DNA of 64,000 bases from Paenibacillus piscarius (lineage in GTDB: Bacteria; Bacillota; Bacilli; Paenibacillales; Paenibacillaceae). Shown here piece after piece: positions 17,837-26,168 of this stretch (position 1 is its first letter; each line of letters opens with the position of its first letter). A program made the translations under genes and the position numbers. The DNA is taken from assembly GCF_022234545.1 (NCBI RefSeq), contig NZ_JAIEUI010000016.1:62001-126000 (forward strand), written 5' to 3'. The notes beneath the pieces were generated by a model that did not search any database, was not told the origin of the DNA, and saw only the letters and a list, made by a program, of their open reading frames with translations.

Positions 17837-18603
17837 TTAATGAAACGGCATAAAGAGCATAAGCAGCGCAGGGAGATGCATATTGCTGGCTTCAATCCGG
17901 TAGCCTATGCTGCTGTCCTCAAGCTTTTTACAGTGAACCGGTAAATGATGGAGCGCATCCCGTATGGTTCTCTCATCCAGGCCGGCTGCCGCTACGATAT
18001 TCTCCATAGTAACAAAGCAGTCAAAGTCATGCCTGGTCAACTCGTATAATGCGAATAATACCGTTAATCTGTCAGCATCAGCATAGGCCCGAAGCACACT
18101 GTACAGACTTAACAGATGATCTGGCGCGAGTTCCCGTTTACCGGCGTGACTGGAAAAGAAGAGCATCCCTTGCCTGGCAATGGTAACTCCTTCCGGTTCG
18201 CTGCAAATAGAGGTTCCCCAAGCTTTCTGATCATACGTCTTATCCGGGTCCCAGGGCAGGTAGCCCTTGTAACCATTGGATACGATCCCCTCATGCAGGC
18301 GGAAGGCGATCTGGCAGGCCAGCGTGAAACGCTCCTTGGCAGGGGTCTGTTCAAACAGAAGCTTGATGTCTTTGACTACGCTCTGAGCATTGGCCTTCTG
18401 AACACGGCCGAATAGAAGTCAAGGCTGACTCCGAAATAATTAGCGATCTCGGGTAATAAAGCGGTATCTGGATAACAAGCCCCGCTTTCCCACTTGGATA
18501 CGGCTTGATTGGTTACACCGAAGACCTCAGCGAGCTCTTCTTGAGTCTTCCCCTTGTTCTTGCGCAGTTCTAGTAATTGCTTATGTATGCCTGTTGTCCT
18601 CAT
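17837..18603 (-). pseudogene. XRE-family regulator with a frameshift
   Basis: The first part (from ATG 18603, ribosome site AAAGGAGG) encodes an XRE helix-turn-helix (KTQEELAEVFGVTNQAVSKW) and then runs into GVSLDF. From there the frame reads FYSAVFRRPMLRA and stops. One base away the frame continues LFGRVQKANAQSVVKDIK and stays open through KERFTLACQIAFRLHEG and EGVTIARQGMLFFSS to the stop at 17837. The normal protein would thus be about 255 residues, and one C appears to be missing near 18427 (GACTTCTATT instead of GACTTCCTATT). The break could be a real mutation or an assembly error. The C-terminal part (LAPDHLLSLYSVLRAYADAD) looks like a ligand or dimerisation domain. Confidence 0.8.
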
Positions 18604-18691
18604 TCGTGTTCCTCCTTTACGCTTTTACGGAATCATTGTACATCCGGAGCCTGACGTATGCCATGTAGTGTTGCTTGGATTTCCCTAAGAG

Positions 18692-18714
18692 CTTTCCAAC
18701 ATTGAGTTGGAAAG
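18692..18714. repeat. Perfect inverted repeat, possible operator
   Basis: CTTTCCAAC, ATTGA, GTTGGAAAG: nine-base perfect arms with a five-base loop, without a T-run. It lies about 90 bases upstream of the XRE regulator start and could be its binding site. Confidence 0.4.
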
Positions 18715-18763
18715 AAGCTAAGATATGTCTTCGAATTGGTACTCACAAATTTGTTAACCACTG

Positions 18764-18792
18764 TTAACATCCACTAACGGCTGTGGTATAGT
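18764..18792 (+). promoter_or_regulatory. SigA-type promoter of the antisense RNA
   Basis: TTAACA (18764-18769), exactly 17 bases, TATAGT (18787-18792). No gene follows on the plus strand; the transcript runs into the 3' end of the mini-toxin gene from the other side. Confidence 0.7.
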
Positions 18793-18798
18793 ATAAGC

Positions 18799-18935
18799 AG
18801 AACAGGCGTACAATGCTAAGAGAGCCGTGCGTCAACACGACTCTCCCCAGCAATAGCCGCTTTTAAGGGCGGTAGGCCTCAACAAAAGGATACGACAAAT
18901 AGACCGCAGCCTTGTTGGGAGGGCGGTCTATTTGC
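18799..18935 (+). ncRNA. Antisense RNA antitoxin candidate
   Basis: From the promoter at 18764-18792 to the hairpin at 18898-18933, a transcript of about 135 bases is expected. It contains a first strong hairpin (GAGAGCCGTG / CACGACTCTC), a second small hairpin around CCGCTTTTAAGGGCGG, and the terminator. Its last bases are complementary to the 3' end and stop region of the mini-toxin gene on the other strand. This is the layout of type I systems with convergent overlapping 3' ends, such as txpA/RatA. The part from TAGCCGCTTTTAAGGGCGG onward is conserved at 9620-9700. Confidence 0.6.
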
Positions 18936-19008
18936 GTGTATTGGACAGTATCGCTACGATAAGCGAACCAAAGGTTAGCATCAGCATGATTGCTTCAAAC
19001 ACTGTCAC
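18928..19008 (-). CDS. Hol-Tox holin-like mini-toxin
   Basis: A 26-residue peptide, starting VTVFEAIMLMLTFGSLIVAI and ending SNTRK. It has one hydrophobic helix with a short basic tail, the pattern of the putative holin-like toxin (Hol-Tox) family. GTG at 19008 has GGAGGG about nine bases upstream. A TATACT with extended TG lies at 19076-19084 on the minus strand, giving a leader of about 60 bases. Overproduction of such peptides damages the membrane; the antisense RNA at 18799-18935 would normally keep it silent. It is too short for standard gene finders. A decayed copy is at 9696-9773. Confidence 0.75.
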   Translation of the reverse strand: MTVFEAIMLMLTFGSLIVAILSNTRK

Positions 19009-19075
19009 AAGGCATCCCTCCCTTCATAGAGAGGTAGCCGACCGACCCTTTTAAGCCTATTCTATTGCTCCAATC

Positions 19076-19084
19076 AGTATAACA
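19076..19084 (-). promoter_or_regulatory. Extended -10 promoter of the mini-toxin
   Basis: On the minus strand TGTTATACT is an extended -10 element. The -35 region is weak. Transcription would start near 19069 and read toward the mini-toxin start at 19008. Confidence 0.45.
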
Positions 19085-19151
19085 TATTAAATGCCGGAAT
19101 ATTGCCTATGTCTGGAAAATATTTGACGTAAATACGTATTTGTAATTCATA

Positions 19152-19185
19152 AAGAGCAGCCCCCAATATGGGAGCTGCTCTTATT
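19152..19185 (-). terminator. Terminator of the HSP90/helical-repeat operon
   Basis: AAGAGCAGC pairs with GCTGCTCTT, with CCCC/GGGA extending the stem. It lies just after the stop codon of the gene ending at 19196. Confidence 0.75.
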
Positions 19186-19195
19186 TGCGCTTGTC

Positions 19196-20254
19196 CTACA
19201 ACTTCTCCAGCAGTTCAGTATAATAGCCGTTGCCGTTCCGCTTATCCAGCTTCTCCGCCGTGGCGAGAGCCAGCTGCTGGAAGTGCTTCGCAAGCGCAGC
19301 TACGTCTTCGGACTGGTGCTCACATGGATGTCCGGCCGGCAGCTTGACCTGGAAGCGGATGGATTCCCCGGACAGACGGCGGAACATTTTGGCGGAATAG
19401 GCATTGAAGATCATCTGATCGACCGGGTTCTCATGATCGAGCGAGGAGGCGACATACTCTTCGAAGACCTCCAGCGCCTTGACCGGATCGGTCAACGTCA
19501 GGTAGCCAATATGCTCTCCCTGGTGATACAGGAAATCGCGGTTGCCTTTGACCAGCTTGTAGCCTTTCTTCTGCAGCTTATCCGCTTCCGCTTGGCGGCC
19601 CAGCCGCAGGAGAGGGAAAAGCACCTTCGTAATCGTCACATGAGGGACCTCACCGCAGGTCATCCGGCCCTTGAGAATCGGCTCGGCTGCCTTCACGGTT
19701 GCTTCATCGTCTCCCTGTTTCGCCAGGAACTCAACCAGGCTATGCTGCTCACAAGCCTCACAATCGCTCATCTCGTCCCGGTCCATGGTCTGGACAATTG
19801 CCCATTCGGCCTGTGAAGCTTCCAGCTCCCCGAAATCTTCGAGGATATTCGCCCGGTAATAGTGATAGGTCCGGCTGCTGTAGCCTTCGGCTGCGAAGCG
19901 GGTCTTCATATCCTCCAGCAGGTTCTCAATCTGAGTGCGGCTAATATCTGCAAAAGCAGTGATACGGTCCAGCACCCATTTGTACGACCACATCAGGCTG
20001 TAATCATCGAACCGGCCAGGGTTCCGGTCATACTGCCCCAGCTGCCAGGAGAAGGCGACCAGCGCCTTCATCGGATAGCCGTGGAAGCTGCCCAGCTCTA
20101 CAATCTCGCTGCGCGCCTCATAGCCCTGATCGATATCTCCTGCGGCATCAGCAACGCGTACTGCCTGCTCGAGCAGCTCCAGCTTCGCCTTGCCTCCGGG
20201 CAGGCTATAGGCTTCCTCCATCAAATCGTCGAAACTCATCTCGGTCAGGTTCAT
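19196..20254 (-). CDS. Helical-repeat (TPR-like) partner of HSP90
   Basis: A 352-residue protein made of helix pairs with loose TPR character (for example KLELLEQAVRVADAAGD, then YEARSEIVELGSFHG, and KALEVFEEYVASSLDHENP). Two cysteine pairs, CEAC and later HPCEH, are present. Its ATG directly follows the TAG of the HSP90 gene, so the two are translated together and the proteins probably interact. In eukaryotes TPR proteins are HSP90 co-chaperones; whether this bacterial pair works that way is inference. The HSP90 C-terminus lacks the EEVD tail that eukaryotic TPR clamps bind. It contains no enzymatic motif. Confidence 0.7.
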   Translation of the reverse strand: MNLTEMSFDDLMEEAYSLPGGKAKLELLEQAVRVADAAGDIDQGYEARSEIVELGSFHGYPMKALVAFSWQLGQYDRNPGRFDDYSLMWSYKWVLDRITAFADISRTQIENLLEDMKTRFAAEGYSSRTYHYYRANILEDFGELEASQAEWAIVQTMDRDEMSDCEACEQHSLVEFLAKQGDDEATVKAAEPILKGRMTCGEVPHVTITKVLFPLLRLGRQAEADKLQKKGYKLVKGNRDFLYHQGEHIGYLTLTDPVKALEVFEEYVASSLDHENPVDQMIFNAYSAKMFRRLSGESIRFQVKLPAGHPCEHQSEDVAALAKHFQQLALATAEKLDKRNGNGYYTELLEKL

Positions 20255-22093
20255 CTATTCGTCTCCTCCTGTAACTTGATTAGCGGTTAATCCCCAATCT
20301 ATAAATTGAATAATCCCCTGGTTCAGCAGCGCCATCTCCTGGCGGTTCATCGGATAATGTCCCATCATCAGCGCATTGCAGTACAGCATCTCGACAATCG
20401 AAGGCAGCATCTTCTGGTTAGCCGGTTGAAATGCCCGACCGATGACCGGATTGTTCAGGTTAAAATAGAGCGTGGCGTAGGCCGTATCCTTAAACGTAGC
20501 GCCCAGGCTGCCCAGTACGGAGGAGAGGGCATCGGTGCTCACTTCCTTCGTTGCCTCAAGTACACGCCACTGGGCGGATTCCTCGGACAGCGTATAGAGC
20601 ACAGGAATCTCCTCCGGCTTGAAGCGGCGCAGCTGCACCTGGCAGCGGAATTTCTGCAGGACACTGTCTGCGAGTCTTACGGATTCATAGTAGTCCAGCC
20701 GTTCCTGAGGGGTAATATCGGTAAAAGATAACGATACCTCCTCCGGCAGCAGCCGTTCCGTCTCTACGTCCGGGTCAATGAGCGGCAGCCGGGACAGCAG
20801 CTCGGCATCATAGATAAATCCGCCATTCACCACCAGCATGGATTGGGCCGAAGCCACGTGTGTAATCTGGCGGTATTCATCCAGCGTCGCAGTGAAGTAC
20901 AAGGGAGGCTGCTGCTTCAGCTCGCCGAGCGTCTTTCTGCCAAAAGTGCTATCAAACGGCAGCCACTCATGAATGATTGAATAGAACGACAAATCTTCCA
21001 CCGCGAGGGCCTTCATAGATAAGGCGTGCAGCGAAATGATAGATTGCAGGCGATCCGGATCGTACTCTGCCATCCGCATTAATTCCTGACGGATAGAGCT
21101 TCCGAGCTCTTCCCGTACCTGCTCCAGCTGGGCATTCTCATAGAAATGCTCACGGGAAGCGGTGGGCTGGAGTTCATCGGTCCAGATCAGGCATTTCACG
21201 AAGAAGGCCCAGTCCGGCAGGATATTGCTGGCAGCTTCCGAGACCAGCATGTGCTTCAGGTACACCCGGTGATTGCGCTTGGCATTCAGATTCACCGCAT
21301 GCGGCAGAATGAAGGCGATACCTCCCGTCCGGCCCGATGCAGTGTGCAGGGGAATGAAATCACGGAACGTCTCTCCCAGCACCTGCTTGCCGAAGGCAAG
21401 CACCTCGTCACGGTGCTTACGGGCCAACTGCGGATCTTTGACCCACGGCGGGGTCAGCGGATTAATCAGGCGGGTGTTACGGTCTGATACCAGCTGGATC
21501 GGGTAAGGCAGCAGAGCGCCGTAATGGAACAGCCCTTCCTGCAGATTGGCTTCCTCGAAGTAAGCTTCGGAGCCTTCTTTGCAACGCAAAAAAACCTTGG
21601 TGCCCGGAGCGTGCTCACCCTCAAGCTTGCGGATCGTATAGGTGCCGTCCGGCTTCCCGCGCCATTCCAAGGCTGGTCCGCCTTTGGCCGATTGGGTAAC
21701 CATGACGATATCGTCGCTCACCATGAAGCAGGACAACAGCCCGATGCCGAACCGCCCGATAAAAGAGGTATTGGTCGAGAGAAAATCCTCGCCCCGCTTG
21801 GAGGATTGTCCGATCATCGCCAGGAACTCATGAATCTCTGCTTCGTTCAACCCGATCCCGTTGTCTTCGACGAGCAAGGTCGCCCCGGTGGACGTTCCGC
21901 TGACCTCGACGTGAATCTTGCCTTCGTATCCGTCAGGCGAATATGCCTGCCTTGCAGTAATGGCGTCTATGCCATTCTGCAGCAGCTCTCTTAAGAATAC
22001 CTTCGGACTGCTATACAAATGGTTAGACAAAATGTTGATCATACCGCTTAAATTCACCTGAAAGCGGTAGGTATCCCGGTTCTGGTTCTCCAT
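20255..22093 (-). CDS. Divergent HSP90-family chaperone
   Basis: A 612-residue HSP90-like protein. The GHKL ATPase motifs are present: RELLQNGIDAI (Glu36 region), VEDNGIGL (75-82) and GRFGIGLLSCF (113-123). A middle domain follows, with a catalytic-loop-like segment at TASREHFYENAQL near 310. The C-terminal dimerisation part is short and ends GGDE. HtpG proteins of Bacillus usually have about 625 residues, so the length is near normal, but motif wording such as LLQNGIDA (rather than LISNASDA) marks a divergent branch. It probably refolds client proteins in the cytoplasm under stress. The helical-repeat gene directly downstream is its likely partner. Confidence 0.88.
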   Translation of the reverse strand: MENQNRDTYRFQVNLSGMINILSNHLYSSPKVFLRELLQNGIDAITARQAYSPDGYEGKIHVEVSGTSTGATLLVEDNGIGLNEAEIHEFLAMIGQSSKRGEDFLSTNTSFIGRFGIGLLSCFMVSDDIVMVTQSAKGGPALEWRGKPDGTYTIRKLEGEHAPGTKVFLRCKEGSEAYFEEANLQEGLFHYGALLPYPIQLVSDRNTRLINPLTPPWVKDPQLARKHRDEVLAFGKQVLGETFRDFIPLHTASGRTGGIAFILPHAVNLNAKRNHRVYLKHMLVSEAASNILPDWAFFVKCLIWTDELQPTASREHFYENAQLEQVREELGSSIRQELMRMAEYDPDRLQSIISLHALSMKALAVEDLSFYSIIHEWLPFDSTFGRKTLGELKQQPPLYFTATLDEYRQITHVASAQSMLVVNGGFIYDAELLSRLPLIDPDVETERLLPEEVSLSFTDITPQERLDYYESVRLADSVLQKFRCQVQLRRFKPEEIPVLYTLSEESAQWRVLEATKEVSTDALSSVLGSLGATFKDTAYATLYFNLNNPVIGRAFQPANQKMLPSIVEMLYCNALMMGHYPMNRQEMALLNQGIIQFIDWGLTANQVTGGDE

Positions 22094-22296
22094 CTTGATT
22101 CTCCTGTTCTGTAATCATTTTGCTTGTGCTTCATGCCAACAACAATTGGTAGCTATGTAGACGGACGCAACTCTATGTATTACCCAGATGCAGCAATATA
22201 AGAAACAGATATTCCCAATCCCGTCTAATTTGCCTGCCTTAAAAATACAAAGAAACCCTAGGTCATGTCCGACCCGGGCTTCCCGGCATTCTATTC

Positions 22297-23073
22297 TCAG
22301 TCCGCCATCTTCACCGCGCAGACCCGCAGCCGCCGGTAGTCGGCGATCCATCGGCCCTGCCGGTAATGCTCCGGCCGGAGGTGTTCTTCGACTTCCTTGT
22401 AGATCGCAGCCTTGTCTGCCACGCTGACATCGTAGAAGAAGTCATCGGCCATCATGTCCAGCCAGTCGCGGATTCCGCTCTCTCCCTGCAAGGGCGTCGG
22501 CCGTTCGAAATGCTGGACCAGCGTGACCAGGAAGCCATGCGCCTCCAGCACTGCCGCGTATTCTCCGGCAGTAGGGAAATACCACGGATTGCGGCCCTGC
22601 GGGTCATAGCCGTGCGCGGCCAGCGCGGTCTCGGTCGCATTCACCAGAGAGGCGACGTTGCGGTAGCCGCCGAATTCGGCGACGAACCGCCCGCCGGTCC
22701 GCAGTGCGCTTGCTACCGTCACAGCGACAGCGTGCGCGTCCTTCATCCAGTGCAGCGCAGCGTTGGAGAATACCGCATCGAAGGGCTGATCTGTCCGGTA
22801 AGTATACGCATTGTGGGCGCTCAGATTCAGCTTCGGGTACTTGCTGCGGCCGCGCGCGATCATCTCAGCCGACAGATCAATACCCGCCGTCTCTGCTCCG
22901 GCGGCCGCGATTTTCGCCGTCAGATCGGCCGTGCCGCAGCCGATATCAAGCACGCGTTCGCCGGGCTGAGGCTGCAGCAGCGAGAGGACATCGCCGCCCA
23001 GCTTAGAGACGAAATCCAGCTTGTGATCATACGTGTCCGCCTGCCATTGGTTATTGGAAGTTGATTGATTCAT
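22297..23073 (-). CDS. SAM-dependent methyltransferase
   Basis: A 258-residue class I methyltransferase: VLDIGCGTADLTAKIA (SAM motif I), GIDLSAEMI (motif II) and a FDAVFSNAALHWM segment. The HWM wording and overall length resemble trans-aconitate 2-methyltransferase and related small-molecule methyltransferases. ATG 23073 follows GGAGGGGAAG; the open frame extends upstream to 23154 without a better start. It is a single gene with terminator-like hairpins on either side. The substrate is unknown. Confidence 0.85.
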   Translation of the reverse strand: MNQSTSNNQWQADTYDHKLDFVSKLGGDVLSLLQPQPGERVLDIGCGTADLTAKIAAAGAETAGIDLSAEMIARGRSKYPKLNLSAHNAYTYRTDQPFDAVFSNAALHWMKDAHAVAVTVASALRTGGRFVAEFGGYRNVASLVNATETALAAHGYDPQGRNPWYFPTAGEYAAVLEAHGFLVTLVQHFERPTPLQGESGIRDWLDMMADDFFYDVSVADKAAIYKEVEEHLRPEHYRQGRWIADYRRLRVCAVKMAD

Positions 23074-23179
23074 GTACTTCCCCTCCTTTGCAGCCAGTAT
23101 AACGCTGTACCGATTATAAGTGAAATATATAATTAGTATATGATTGATAACCATTGCCTATAAACGTGTTCTTAAATGA

Positions 23180-23214
23180 ATAGACCGCAAGCCTCTGTAA
23201 GGAGAGCGGTCTAT
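23180..23214. terminator. GACCGC-stem terminator-like hairpin
   Basis: TAGACCGC pairs with GCGGTCTA. It sits between the LRR gene (ends 23233) and the methyltransferase (starts 23073), both on the minus strand, and would end the LRR transcript. Confidence 0.65.
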
Positions 23215-23232
23215 TGATTGTAAATAAAAGAA

Positions 23233-25113
23233 TTAATATACCTGTACGCCTGCATCAAGCACCGACGTATTTCCCACGGAATTGCCGGTCAGGAACACCT
23301 GCTGCAGGTTAGGCAGCTTACTCAGAAGCTCTATATTGGAAATCGCATTGTTCTCCAGATGAAGCTCCTCGATGGCCTGCCATTTGCTCATGAACGCAAG
23401 TGAGGCCAGGTTGTTGTCCTGCAGGGTGAAGGACCGCAGAGCAGTCAGGTTCGCGAAATAAGGCATGATCTGGTCAACCTCACTAACAGAGTCGTTGTTT
23501 CTGGAGAAGTATGGCCGGTCCAAGGTCAAATGCTCAAGCGTGCTGTTCACTGCCGCTGCGGGCTGCCTGAAATTCAGACGGCATTCCGAGCAGACCAGCG
23601 TGTTCACCTGCTTCAGGCTGAACAAGGCGTCGCTCTCTGAATACAGCGATGAATCATAGATACTCAGTGTCTTTAGACTGGGCAAACTGTCCAGCGCACG
23701 AAGCTGGATGATGTCGCCGCTCTCCCAGAGAGACAGCTCTGCAAGCTCCGGGAATTTCTTCAGCTCAGCCATGCTGAGCTCCCCGCTCCCGCCCCGCAGT
23801 GTCAGGCTGGTAACCGCAGGGGCTTTCAGCCCGGAGAGGAAGGAGACGGGAATCTCCACCCGTTTGGCACCCGGCAGGATAACCGCATCGGGCTTCTCGT
23901 AATAACCCGTCAAGGTGAAATCCCGCAGCGAGGTTAGGCTGTTCACCGCTTTTACCGAGCCTAGCTGGTTTAAGGAAGCCAGACGGAGCGAGGTAATGGA
24001 GGTTTTGCCGGTCAGACGCTCCAGGCTGGAGAAATTCAAATTCTCCAGATCGAGCGTCTGCAGAGCAGGCATGTTCTGCACGAAGTCGATAGATTTCACA
24101 TTCGTCAGGAAAGACAACCGAAGCTGCTGAAGCCCGGTTAACGCATAGAGCGGCTGCAAGTCGGTGACCTCACTGTAATGAATCGCCAGGGAGGACAGCC
24201 CGGTCATGGATGACAACCAATCCAGGTCGTTGACATAGGTCAGCGACAGAGACTTCAGCGGCAGCTTGTTCAGCAGATGGAAGTCGGTGACAGACTCATC
24301 CGCATAGGTAATGGACAGTGAGCTTAGATTAGGGAAGTCCAGCAGCAGGGCCAGCTCCTGATTGCTCCGCAGCTGAGTGGACAGCTCCGTAATCTTGGAT
24401 TTATCGCCGAAGTAGCCGGAGAACGCGCTGAACGATTCGTTGAAGGCGCCGCCGTAGCTTTTGAGTCCGGGCATATGGGCGAACGTGGTCTCTTCGGTCT
24501 GGGAGATCTCATAGGTTCCGTTCAGGTAGAGTGCTGTCAGCCCCTTGAACGCTTCAAAGTCCCGCTGGTCAATCCGCTGGGAATTCAGCCGCTTGTCCTG
24601 GGTCACATAAGTGAGCTTCTCGGCCTGCGCATCGCTGAACGGATCGGAGAAGCTGTAGGTGAACTCCCAATGGTCATTGTCTGTATAATCCACGCTCAGA
24701 TAACGCAAACGGGCAATCTCCTCCTCGGTCGGCAGGGCAGAACCTTTACCGATAATCTCCCTCAGGAAGGTGAGCAGCACCTCACTCTCGGGCATCGTCC
24801 GTACAGACTGAGTCGCCTTGGTTGCCTGCTGCGGAGAGCTGAGACTGTAATAGAAATATGTACCGATAGCGCCGCCCAGCACCAGCAGCAGGACCAGCAC
24901 CAGCCTTATGGGGATGGAGACGGAAACGGGCGGCTTCGGCGCGGCCTTGGGAGGAGGTGTTCCGTGATAATGGTTAATGGTCTGATCAACATAGTAGACA
25001 TTATTTTGCTTCAGCAGCAGCTCGGTCTGGCAATAAGGACATTTGAGAACCGCGCCTTCCTTGTATTCAATTCTTCCGCTGCAATTGGGACAATTCAACG
25101 GGATAAATGCCAC
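23233..25113 (-). CDS. Zinc-ribbon, single-TM, leucine-rich-repeat protein
   Basis: A 626-residue protein. An N-terminal zinc ribbon (Cys8, Cys11, Cys25, Cys28; CPNC and CPYC) lies on the inner side, followed by a Pro-rich stretch, one transmembrane helix at about 69-88, and a long outer part. From about 190 to the end there are at least a dozen leucine-rich repeats of about 22 residues (LQTLDLENLNFSSL, LHLENNAISNIELL). The layout suggests an envelope protein whose LRR domain binds a ligand or another protein while the ribbon acts inside. It follows a CPBP protease gene by 15 bases, so the two are probably co-expressed. No enzymatic motif is seen. Confidence 0.8.
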   Translation of the reverse strand: MAFIPLNCPNCSGRIEYKEGAVLKCPYCQTELLLKQNNVYYVDQTINHYHGTPPPKAAPKPPVSVSIPIRLVLVLLLVLGGAIGTYFYYSLSSPQQATKATQSVRTMPESEVLLTFLREIIGKGSALPTEEEIARLRYLSVDYTDNDHWEFTYSFSDPFSDAQAEKLTYVTQDKRLNSQRIDQRDFEAFKGLTALYLNGTYEISQTEETTFAHMPGLKSYGGAFNESFSAFSGYFGDKSKITELSTQLRSNQELALLLDFPNLSSLSITYADESVTDFHLLNKLPLKSLSLTYVNDLDWLSSMTGLSSLAIHYSEVTDLQPLYALTGLQQLRLSFLTNVKSIDFVQNMPALQTLDLENLNFSSLERLTGKTSITSLRLASLNQLGSVKAVNSLTSLRDFTLTGYYEKPDAVILPGAKRVEIPVSFLSGLKAPAVTSLTLRGGSGELSMAELKKFPELAELSLWESGDIIQLRALDSLPSLKTLSIYDSSLYSESDALFSLKQVNTLVCSECRLNFRQPAAAVNSTLEHLTLDRPYFSRNNDSVSEVDQIMPYFANLTALRSFTLQDNNLASLAFMSKWQAIEELHLENNAISNIELLSKLPNLQQVFLTGNSVGNTSVLDAGVQVY

Positions 25114-25128
25114 GGGCCGCAGCCTCCT

Positions 25129-25905
25129 TCATGATGTGATGATATTCTTCCGCACCGCTCTCCCTACAACTATAAGGATGACTGCCAATAATGTGCAAGA
25201 CACGGCTAAAGTACCCATGGCCTGGCGGTTGCCGTCTTCTTCGTTGAACCAGATCAGCAGGCCCAGATTGATGAGTGCATGGAAGGTGGTGGATATAAGA
25301 AGCCTTCCGCCCCTGGCATCACGGAGCAATTCGCCAAGGATAACCGAAATAGAGACGGCAAACAGAATAAACAGCAAGGCATACCCCGGGCCCTCGGCAA
25401 AAATACCGATATGCCAGACTCCCCACAGGACCCCGACAATGACCGAGGCCGGCAAGACGCCGAACCAGTTCTGCAGCATCGGCTGCAGGTAGCACCGCCA
25501 CCCAATCTCTTCGCCTGCCGCGCCAATGAATTGTGCAACTACAATGAGCCAGAAGGGGTGCGATAGGGAAGAGGGCGGCGTATACGCTATCGGAAGCCCG
25601 TTAAGCGAATACCAGACCCATGCCGCAGCGACTATGAGGGCGCTCAGAGCGGCAACGGCGGCCAGCTTCCACGGCTGGTGGGGCCATAACCGGTTGCCCG
25701 TCGCAAGGGAAGGCATCCTCATAAGAGAGCGGAGCAGACAGAGCGCCAATACCCCTAATGTTGGACCGAACTGAGTAAGTTGAATCACGACTCCGGGGAT
25801 GCCCAGCATGGGCTGAATAATCCCGAGAACTAACGAACCGATGGAGGTAACGATGTAAAAGATCAGCACCTCTGTCCACAGATTGGGTTGCTTAAGGCTT
25901 AGCAC
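25129..25905 (-). CDS. CPBP-family intramembrane metalloprotease 1
   Basis: A 258-residue polytopic membrane protein. The CPBP (Abi/CAAX protease) signature is present: EEIGWR, then WGVWHIGIF, then a third histidine in TTFHALINL. These residues bind the catalytic zinc within the membrane. It lies in one operon with the zinc-ribbon LRR protein, which could be its substrate or partner. The second CPBP gene, at 26761, lies divergent nearby. Confidence 0.88.
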   Translation of the reverse strand: MLSLKQPNLWTEVLIFYIVTSIGSLVLGIIQPMLGIPGVVIQLTQFGPTLGVLALCLLRSLMRMPSLATGNRLWPHQPWKLAAVAALSALIVAAAWVWYSLNGLPIAYTPPSSLSHPFWLIVVAQFIGAAGEEIGWRCYLQPMLQNWFGVLPASVIVGVLWGVWHIGIFAEGPGYALLFILFAVSISVILGELLRDARGGRLLISTTFHALINLGLLIWFNEEDGNRQAMGTLAVSCTLLAVILIVVGRAVRKNIITS

Positions 25906-26086
25906 AGGACCATATCCTTTCCTATTTGGAGTCTAGGCCGGGCATGACTTAACTTACCGAGATTTACGTGAGTTTCGCTGATGTGTTCCATTATTCTTTG
26001 GAGTGAAGCTGATAGTTTGATTCTATTGAACAAATGCTCAGAACACAATAGTTGTTAAAAGGAGAATCAAGCCGTCCAAGATCAGG

Positions 26087-26116
26087 TTGACACTTGAAAT
26101 GGAGTTTGTGTATCAT
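26087..26116 (+). promoter_or_regulatory. SigA-type promoter of the TetR operon
   Basis: TTGACA (26087-26092), 18 bases, TATCAT (26111-26116). The -10 element overlaps the palindromic operator that follows. Confidence 0.7.
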
Positions 26117-26133
26117 ATGATATATATCATATG
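26114..26133. promoter_or_regulatory. Palindromic operator for the TetR repressor
   Basis: CATATGATATATATCATATG is a perfect 20-base palindrome that overlaps the -10 box and precedes the regulator gene by 35 bases. Self-repression by the TetR protein is the likely role. Confidence 0.7.
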
Positions 26134-26168
26134 TTATTTAATTAATGCTCAACTTCAGGAGGAAGCCC

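Noticed and set aside
20306..21994. Plus-strand frames over the HSP90 gene (113 to 156 codons)
   Set aside because: They are antisense to an unmistakable HSP90 frame and have no homology or ribosome sites.
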